Part shown: positions 56,078-64,000 of the stretch, in pieces
Numbering within the stretch: the first letter of the stretch is position 1
How the letters are laid out: every line of letters begins with the position of its first letter
Program-made: the position numbers and the translations under genes
The notes under the pieces: generated by a model
What the model was told of the DNA's origin: nothing
Database searches by the model: none
What the model saw: the letters and a program-made list of their open reading frames with translations, nothing else
Assembly: GCA_036346405.1 (NCBI GenBank)
Contig: CM070548.1
Span: 72,511,739 to 72,575,738, forward strand
Direction: 5' to 3'
Length of the DNA: 64,000 nucleotides
DNA from: Phyllostachys edulis
Taxonomy: Eukaryota > Streptophyta > Magnoliopsida > Poales > Poaceae

Positions 56078-59000
56078 TGTAAGATTGAGGAGACCAACTA
56101 GAGGGGGGTGAACAAGCGGTTTTAAAATCTTTTGGTTAAAACCGAGTTTTATGCGGAATTGTAAATCAATTCGGTTTTACCCAATTAAAACCTAAATCAA
56201 CTAGTTTTGATGAAGTGCACCAATAATCAAATACTATTGATAATTATAGCAATCATACAAATACAAGTAAGCAATTTAATTCTATGAATGTAAATTGCAC
56301 AAAGTAAATCACTAGAGAACAAAGTACAACGACACAGTGATGTTTTACCGTGGTGTTCGGAGACTTGCCGGTCTCCCCTAATCCACGTTGAGGTAAGGCT
56401 AAACGAATTGGACCGGCTCCATGAATTAAGCCAAACACCTCCAAGGTAAGTCCAACCACTTGGACCGGCTCCAATACGAACCAACACCTCGATCCACTCA
56501 GGGTTGCTCTTCCTCCACTTCGGAGATGGCGAGCACCAAACCACTCACAAACGCTCGGGCCTTCTCACAACCTTCTTTGAGAAGATCACCGACATAACTT
56601 CTCCAAGCCGTCTAGATATCGGCAAACACCAAGAGTAACAAGTCAAAGACACTCACTTAAACGAATCAAGTGTCTAAGCTCAAGTGGATGCACAATCCAC
56701 TACCTAATGCAACGCATGCACTAGGATTTACCTCTCAAGACTCACTAAGTGCAACACATGCACAAAAGAGAATAGAGGGCTTGCTATTTGCTCAAGGGAA
56801 TGGGAATAGCACAGCCACCAACAGCAACATAGTCTCCAACCGGCCACAAGGGGTATTTATACCCACATAAGAAAAACTAGCCGTTGGAACCAACTTCCTG
56901 AAAAAAAATAGGATTTGCGGTAATACCGCCCTACAAACCCGGTATTACCGATTTTAGGAATAACGGTCGGAACAGTCGCATTTAATGCACTGAACTAGCT
57001 ATTACAGAAAAAAGGTGTGGTATTACCGCCAACTAGAATTCGGTAATACCGCTCTCCGGTAGTACCGTTTCTTAGATGCGGCACTACAGATTTCCAGAGG
57101 TTCGAGAAACACAGAAAAACACCTTCTCTGGAAATAACGTACCGCCAAATAAAACTCGGTATTACCGCACATCAGTAATATCGCTCAAGAAATGTGGTCG
57201 TTCCAATTCTCAAAGAGAATAAAAAACACTTGAACACATGCTCTCGGGTCCAACCAGGCCACTTGGTCCAACCCGACAAGTTCACCTGATCGGACCACAT
57301 GTTCGGACCACACATTCGAACCGTCCGAATGTTCACCTAACCTGCGGTAATACCGCTTCTCTCTTGTGGTCATACCGTTTTCAAGTTTCAAGAAAAACTC
57401 CCAAAAATATGTTCTCTGTTAAAAACATACCACCACTTATTTCGGTATTACCAACTTACGGTAATACCGCTTGTACACTGCGGTCATACCGGATTTGAGG
57501 TTTCAAGAAAAACATCCAAAACAAGCTCTCTGAAAAAATACATACCGCCATGTAAATTTCAGTATTACTGACTAGCGGTAATACCACTTATCACTTGCGG
57601 TCATACCGATTTTCAAAACAGTTTTCCAGAAGCTCAAACTCAATTCGCAAAATGCATTTGCCAATTGATGCACGATGCAAACAAGGGTTAACGGTATGAT
57701 TCTCAACAAGTTGCAAAACACATTTGCCAACTTATAGAATCATGCCACAAGGAATAAGGTACATGGACTTAAACCATTTTCAAAACACATTCGCAAACTA
57801 AAGTCATATGCTATAAGGATTATGCATGAGCCTCGACTATTTGCAAAACACATTCGCAAATATTGGCAACATGCTAACGAGAGTTAGAGCAAGCAAGACG
57901 AGCTATCAAAACATGAATAACTCAAACTACTAGTCAAGACCCCTCTTAATAGTACGGCAACCTATACTAGCAATCCGGTCTCCAACCAAACACTAAGACC
58001 GATAAAAGACTAGGAACACATCCTTAGCCCTAACTAGTCATACATTTGCCTCGAACATTCTCTTAAAGATTGATGATGCACATCTTTACTTTAAGTCCGG
58101 GTCATTGTCTTGATATGCATCAACACATGATGCATCCCTTACTTGACCTCCATCAATAAATGATGGATCTATTCTTGATTTGATGATCAACTCATGATCA
58201 TCACCTCTTCGAGATCTTGATGTGCATTAACACATGATGCATCCTCTACTCCATGCTCTTGACTCGAATATCATCAACACACGATGATTTCATTCACTTC
58301 AAGTTCCTGACTTGAATATGCATCAACCTATGATGCACTCTTCACATGCCTTCCATCAACACATGATGAATCTTCTCTTGATTTGATGATCAACTCATGA
58401 TCATCTCCTCTTCTTGAACATCATCAACACATGATGATTTTCTTTTCTTCAAGATCTTGATATGCATCAATACATGATGCATCCTTTTCTTGAACCTTGA
58501 CTTGATAATCATCAACATATGAAGACATTCTTCACTTCGGGATCTTGTCTTGAATATCATGAACACACGATGATTTCCTTTATCCCGAATCTTGACTTGA
58601 TAACAATCAACTCATGATGCCATCTATAGTCTCCAACCTTATGGAACATAACCTATTCATCCAACTCATGAAAAATGTTAGTTCCACAATATGATTGTCA
58701 TTAATTACCACAACATACCATTAACTCATAATGGTGGGACAAGATACTTCAATCTTTCCCTTTTTGGTAATTGATGACAACCATCACAATTGCAAATAAT
58801 TGAATATAAAGACATACGAGTATATATAAACTACACAAGTTTTATATACTCAAAGGATATGTTTTAAAGTAGAGATCCCCAATATATGGTGGATACAAGA
58901 ATATGGATTAATACTAATGAAACCGCAAAACATAGAGTGAACTCCCCCTAAATGTGTGCATACACGAATATGTAATACAAACATATGCACATATTCAAGT

Positions 59001-59216
59001 TAAACTTTTAGTGGAGTTCAACCTATATTTTGGATCCGAGGAATGCAACAAGATATAAGAATATGATTTTGAATGCATACCTAAATGATTTTCACATTTT
59101 TATCCAACTGAGACTAAACAATAGTTATAACAATAGAAGCGTTAGTCTCACAAATAGATTTGTCATTAATAACCAAAATACTAAATTAACTCACAATGGC
59201 GGGTCTAGATTCTTGA
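56078..59216 (-). repeat. 5' LTR of the truncated SIRE/Maximus-like Copia element
   Basis: A 3139-bp LTR, inverted relative to the solo LTR at 33660-36509. It begins TGTAAGATTGAG (plus strand) and ends AGATTCTTGA, where the terminal CA has changed to GA. The PBS complement of TGATATCAGAGC is at 56064-56075. It carries a cluster of CGGTAATACCG motifs (56920-57610) and about 20 CATCAACACATGATG-type units (58040-58620). Together with 54633-56024 it forms a 3'-truncated element. Confidence 0.85.
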
Positions 59217-60780
59217 CTTAGTCACAAGACCGCTTCTCACCGTCTGGCCCTGGTCTGGTCTGCTGCCAGAGGTCAGTGCTAACATTTGGTCATGCGCCGC
59301 ATGCTCCACCTCTACAGGGTTGTAGGTCATCGTGTCGTGCAACGCCGGACTCTGAGCCCAACTTGGAAGGGAGTGGTGCTAGTTAGCTGGTTCTGGATTG
59401 TCTGCATTACCACAGAGGGGTACTACGTGCACACCAACATGAGTCTGCTACAGCAGTGTTCCAGTGTGGCTCCGGCTTGGGCTTCCCCCCATGGTGATGC
59501 CGCCTCTCGCCCCCTTGCTGCTGGCGCACCGTCGGCGTCACCTCCCTGGTTCGGCCCGGTTGCTGCTCGATCTGCTGCGCGGCCACTGGTGCTTGGTTGT
59601 GCCTTGGCCCACGCTCGGCCCTACCACCAGCTCGGCCTTCGGCCGCCAGTGCTGCCTCTACTTGTGCGCCTCCTTGAACTCAACCCCCCACTTTCCCCCA
59701 CTTCCCTCTTCTGCTATTTTGGTTTCAATCTTTGAGCTTGCTTTTATTGTCTTGCTGAAATCTGCATGTTTCTATTGTCTTACTGAAATCTGCATTTTTC
59801 GGTAATTTGCACTATTAAACTCTATTGCTTGTTTGCAGATTCAGAAACCTACATTTCCATGGAAATTTTACATGTATCACAAACTTGATATGTCTTTGTG
59901 ATTACTTGCCATATGGAACTCGTCTGGTAATTACTTCATATGTATCAAGAAATTCTTTGAGAACCTGCTCTAGCAAAGCTATTTTTGGAATTTGTATATC
60001 TGCATTATCTGTGCTACTGATAAGATGCAGCTCTAGCAAATCCATGTGGCTAAGATGCGATTACATACTATGCAAACCTATTGCAGGATGTTATAGATTC
60101 CCATTTAGTTGTTGACCGTCGTATGGACGAGGTTCTATGCATATACATACACAGTTTTTTTTTGCAAATCATTCTTTTATATTGGGTGTTGTTATTTCAA
60201 GAAAACAAAAAAAAGGTACATAATATACACTATATTGTCTCTATAAATAATAGAAATGGTCTAGCATGCCTAAGTGTTAGCAAGGTGTCATTTTCCTATA
60301 GTTTGGCTTACCGAATTGTTGACAGGCATAGAGCCATTAATACGACCAGACTTCAGTATAACTGAAATCTTGATTGTTTATATCCACCCTCAGTCTGTTG
60401 TCAGTTTTAGCCAACGCTATATCATGAGCCATATGCCTATTGCTCTTACTATGTGAAGGGGTGGAGGTGTAGGAAGGGCGCATATGTTTGGTTATGTCAG
60501 AGAAGCCTAACAAGCACCCAATCTAATCACACTTCTTTTTGAGGACGCCGTCAACTGCCGTCAAAATTCCAAAACTGGCGAGTATATCTATTTAATTTTG
60601 TAATGAGAGTGATACAATGTTTTGATGTTTGTATTAGAGATTGCAGATAGATATATATTTCAATTTTTGTTTGTTATTACTGGTTCTTGGAATCTAGCAT
60701 AATATTGTAGAACAGGTTGTGAATGAGCAATAATAGCGTCTTGCTTGGTCTATAATCTTTTTCCATGACATGGGTGTTGC
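59217..60780 (+). other. host sequence left of copy R, probably upstream part of the GTPase pseudogene
   Basis: No exon can be assigned. A GC-rich open piece (59286-59735) and splice-like sites (TTTGCAG at 59838, ATTGCAG at 60088 followed by DVIDSHLVVDRRMDEV) suggest decayed exons. The corresponding part of copy P has been replaced by the LTR at 1-2508. Confidence 0.35.
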
Positions 60781-61127
60781 CTTCATATTTGGCCATCATT
60801 TCATACGTGCTTGAAAAACTTCTCTGTTCGTTGATCGTTTGCAAGCCTTCGGTTTGTATTTGCTTATCCCTGTCATCTTATAGATTGACAATTTCTAAAT
60901 GGCACGGACTCTTTCATTGGCACTTGATGTACTGGAAATTGTCATGTGTACATTTCTTTAGTATTTGTTCCATTCTTTGTTCATCTAACCATTTTTCCGG
61001 TGAAAATCTCATAGTTTTGTAGACTCCAGCTTGTACCGTGTTCAGTTTCTAGTTCTACATAGGTGATCTAAATATGTTTTGGTGCCTCACGCTTAAGCAC
61101 TTCTGATTAATCATTGAGCTATTACAG

Positions 61128-61241
61128 ACTTTGCGTTCTATGCCAGTTGTTGATCCACATGTACCAACACTCTGTCTTGTTGGATCACCCAATGTGGGGA
61201 AGTCATCAGTAGTTCGCATATTATCATCCGGAAAACCTGAG
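61128..61241 (+). pseudogene. NOG1/PDE318-type GTPase pseudogene, G1 exon (copy R)
   Basis: It has the same boundaries and length as 2845-2958 and encodes VVDPHVPTLCLVGSPNVGKS followed by SVVRILSSGKPE. It differs from copy P at a few residues (LCLVG versus LYLAG; SSG versus SFG); the R version looks closer to the family consensus. Confidence 0.8.
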
Positions 61242-61750
61242 GTAAGCATGTCCCTGTATAATGCTTAGCTTAGTTGGAGTTTTGTTAGGTGGTAGACACA
61301 GCTTCAGGAGCAACTGTCTATTGCTGGTTAGTAATCGTGTGAAGGTTCTAAGTGGTTATGTTCATCTCTTTTGAATTGTTATATGGCTATAGCTCTTCTT
61401 AAGGAGCAGGTGTCAATATTTATGCCTCATCCAATTATTGAGCTTCTAGCTCTACTGTTAACACTAAAGCACAAATATCTGTTGTTCAACATAAGGAAAA
61501 ACAGGTAACATTTAGTTCTGATTGCTCCCTTGTTTTGTCATGTCATGGTTCAAACACTAACGGATTTATGGTTAATAATATCTGATCAAATGTTTTAATT
61601 TACTTTTAGCCCATGTTTAGGATGTCCTTTCTTTCTTTTTCTTTGTTCTCAGTCTAATTGAATACTTGTATACCCTTATTCTACTTTCTTTTCTTTAGTT
61701 TCCTTCTAATTTATTACTTCTATTGTATTATTCTACTCAATTCCCTACTG

Positions 61751-61989
61751 ATCTGCAGCTATCCTTTCGCAGCAAGAGGGATTCTAATGGGTCATATTGT
61801 ATCCAATCATGAATGTTTTCAGGTTAAAACATTTGCATTTTCAGTTTTCCACTTCACCTACTCTTAGAAAAATAAAATTGCAAAGTTACTTTCCTCCTTT
61901 CCATCTGTACACCACTCAACAAGCAAGGTATTTTGCAGGTTACGAACACCCCAGGACTTCTTAAAAGACATGATGGTCAATCAGACTAA
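61751..61989 (+). pseudogene. NOG1/PDE318-type GTPase pseudogene, switch-I and G3 exons (copy R)
   Basis: Exon 61751-61822 encodes ICSYPFAARGILMGHIVSNH and ends CFQ at donor CAG|GTTAAA. Its acceptor position reads TG. Exon 61939-61989 encodes VTNTPGLLKRHDGQSD and stop. It shares with copy P the N-for-D change in G3, the lost acceptor and the stop. It has no retrotransposon in the preceding intron (61242-61750). Confidence 0.78.
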
Positions 61990-62869
61990 CCTTGTTGAAG
62001 TAGTTTTTTACTTGGTACTCTAGCATTCATAGTTACTTCTGTAGTATTCTTCTGAATGCAAGTGGTTTCAACTTAATTCTTTGTGTATAGTTCAAACTCT
62101 ACAAACACGCTGCAAGCAGCGGCGCGGCGTAGCACGCGATTACACCCTAATGATCCATATCCACGAAGGGGGATGCTTACATCATACATTTGCCACCTGC
62201 TGTGAAAAAAACAAAAAACTATTACTTTTTCCCATAAAAAAAACTTAGGTAACTCAATACAAATAGAATACAAGGGGCATCCTGATTCTATAGTTCATGC
62301 CCAAATACAAAAATATGAAGTTTTCAATTTCAGCACCAGTCTTTAGGCTTTTGACCAAAATCACCTTGCCAACAAAGCTATCAGGATTATTCTGGCCTAT
62401 GACAGAATTAAGATGATATTCCTTTAGACACAGTTTACTAACATGTTCCATGTTCTACTTTACAACAATTACTCACTGAATAACTTGCTAGATCTACGCC
62501 CGCATATGTTTAGAGATTACAGATTCTCACATGCTAAATCATCGTACCATCGCCAAAAAAAATTCAACGGTTTTAGAATACTATCAAGATCGGCTCTACC
62601 AACGCAGCGAAGCGCGTTTTCCGACCTAGTTCGTTTCTAAAAGACATGATTCCCCATTGTGTTTTTTTTACTTTTGTATACCCTGAGAGGCAAGTGATTC
62701 TAGCCTCACAGTGCTCTTTGCCTTACGTGACAAGTCAAATAAAACAAACTGTTTAGACTTAAGTGTCGTCCTTGACTGGTGACAAGTCAAAGAAAACAAA
62801 GCCACTTTTCCATACAAAACGGAAACTCCTTTCAAAAGATCAGTATAGGCACATCGTTTAGCACACGTC
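61990..62869 (+). repeat. copy R of the SAMDC upstream region, distal part
   Basis: Collinear with 10555-11434. It lacks the CACTA element found in copy Q. The 65-codon minus frame is at 62254-62451. Otherwise non-coding. Confidence 0.8.
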
Positions 62870-62872
62870 TTA

Positions 62873-63183
62873 GGGCATCTCCAATAGTACCGTTTCTAAT
62901 TTTATTATATCAACACAACGTCACTGAAAGACATATTTAGAGACAACACCTTCAATAAGCTGTTTCTAGCAAGTTGTCTCTAACTTTCGTGCCATACTTA
63001 TAATATTCACACTCCTTTACCCCTCTCTCACATGCACTGGTTGTTTTGTCTTGTTCGTATGTAGAGTTAGTTGTTTGAGGAAGAGACAGCTTCCATTCTC
63101 TCTTATGCTTCTCTCTTCTACCTAAGATTTTACTGATATGGAAGGACTAACCGACGGCTTACATATCACTATTGGAGATACCC
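62873..63183. mobile_element. Tourist-like MITE, copy R
   Basis: This is the orthologous copy of the MITE at 11438-11735: same TTA flanks (62870-62872, 63184-63186) and same ends GGGCATCTCCAATAGTACC and ACTATTGGAGATACCC. Copy R carries small length differences. Confidence 0.8.
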
Positions 63184-63186
63184 TTA

Positions 63187-63553
63187 GGCTACTCGCAGTG
63201 CTCTACCCTGGCTGATATCTTAAACCTGTCATGTAGATAAAATGATGATGTGGCACCATAGTTAATGAAGAGAGATGGTACTCTAATATCTAATCTGGAT
63301 ACCGGTTCAGTCTCGAAATCCAATACATAAAATTTATTGTGATCGATCCCGTGCATTGGGAAGATCATGCATGCATTGATTTAGTATATGCCACAAATAG
63401 GTCACAATGCTCAAATACTAGTAAAGATCATGCATGTATTAAATGAAACAGCCTAAAATACTACACCATAAAAAACTATACATTAAAAAGATAGTATCCT
63501 AACACTTTTCATGCACTAAAGAAACTACACTAAGATGCTATCAATTAAAAGCA
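63187..63553. other. extra 0.37-kb segment in the copy R promoter
   Basis: It is absent from copy P, where the MITE is followed within about 10 bp by the GTACGACG promoter block. It begins GGCTACTCGCAGTGCTC directly after TTA and ends near GCAGTCTTAGCG. This resembles a degenerate MITE of the GGCTACTCGCA type. Confidence 0.5.
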
Positions 63554-64000
63554 GTCTTAGCGATTGTACGACGGCACAAGCGAAGCACCACACCGCCCCA
63601 CACACGTGGAGACCGGGGAGCCACAGCCACCTCCACGCATCGGGCGAGTGCCAGGTTCCAAACCTCCCGACACTTTGCAAGCTACGAGGTGCCGAGCGCG
63701 CGCCAGCACGGGAAGGTCGGCAACAAACAGCGGACCTGATAAACCAAAACGCTCCGTGGACGCGGTCCACCGTATCCCTGTACCCCCGAGGTGGGCCCCG
63801 AAGACCGTATGGTCCAGTGGACCGATTCCTCCCCGCACGACCCGGATCCGATAAGGGCGCGATAAATTGGTCGCCAAGTCCGTCCATCCCTTCCCATCTC
63901 GGAGCCTCTCATCGTTTGGTTGTTTAGAAATTCGATTCCATCCCCATCTCCTCGGTGTGAGAACCCAAGAAGCCCTGCTTTTTCGGAGGGAGAGATTTTT
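63554..64000 (+). promoter_or_regulatory. second copy of the SAMDC promoter and start of the 5'UTR
   Basis: It is collinear with about 11745-12232, including the CGATAAATTGGTCGCC block and the 5'UTR start (TCTCATCGTTTGGTTG.., GAGAACCCAAGAAGCCC). Two deletions shorten it relative to copy P. The window ends inside the leader, so the CDS, if present, lies beyond. Confidence 0.85.

Noticed and set aside
58040..58620. CRISPR-like regular spacing of CATCAACACATGATG units
   Set aside because: The spacing is irregular, the units are degenerate, and the sequence lies inside a plant LTR.

Overview
This is a stretch of plant nuclear genome, almost certainly from a grass (Poaceae). The reasons are one intact plant S-adenosylmethionine decarboxylase (SAMDC/AdoMetDC) gene with the plant-type paired upstream ORFs, several broken plant housekeeping genes with GT-AG introns, and a dense nest of grass-type LTR retrotransposons, a CACTA transposon and Stowaway/Tourist-like MITEs. 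The species cannot be fixed from the sequence. No bacterial features, CRISPR arrays, rRNA or tRNA genes were seen.

Layout. 1-2508: LTR of a gypsy element cut by the window edge. 2509-16400: host island. It holds a decayed NOG1-type GTPase gene (exons at 2845, 10316 and 10504) whose intron carries a 6.84-kb gag-only LTR retrotransposon (3267-10109, itself hit by a solo LTR at 6054-7644), then a Tourist-like MITE, the SAMDC promoter, 5' leader with two uORFs, and the SAMDC CDS (13304-14503). 16303-37327 (minus): three exons of a broken ASHR3-like histone methyltransferase gene, split by a 19.6-kb nest: a Reina-type chromovirus (17329-36915, target duplication GTTAC) containing a Tekay/Del-type chromovirus (18429-28881, target duplication CCATT), a 0.95-kb foreign piece (29564-30514) and a solo LTR (33660-36509).

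38082-42733: small-LTR Copia element (target duplication ATTAA) without a recognisable gag. 43331-43748: COX6b pseudogene. 44938-53366: partial second copy of the SAMDC upstream region, interrupted by a 7.46-kb CACTA transposon (45729-53191). 53367-59216: truncated SIRE/Maximus-like Copia element with one long LTR. 59217-64000: a third copy of the GTPase pseudogene plus SAMDC promoter and 5'UTR. It runs off the window inside the 5'UTR, so a second SAMDC gene may follow.

The duplicated flanks (called P, Q and R here: 2509-12230, 44938-53366, about 60780-64000) date the events. R lacks the gag-only element and the CACTA element, and so gives an empty-site control for both. All three GTPase copies share the same lesions, so that gene was dead before it was copied. 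Only SAMDC looks functional. It makes decarboxylated S-adenosylmethionine for spermidine and spermine synthesis, and the overlapping tiny/small uORF pair is the known polyamine-responsive translational brake. All annotation is by eye: family names rest on recognised motifs and structural hallmarks (TSD, TG..CA, PBS, PPT), not on database searches.
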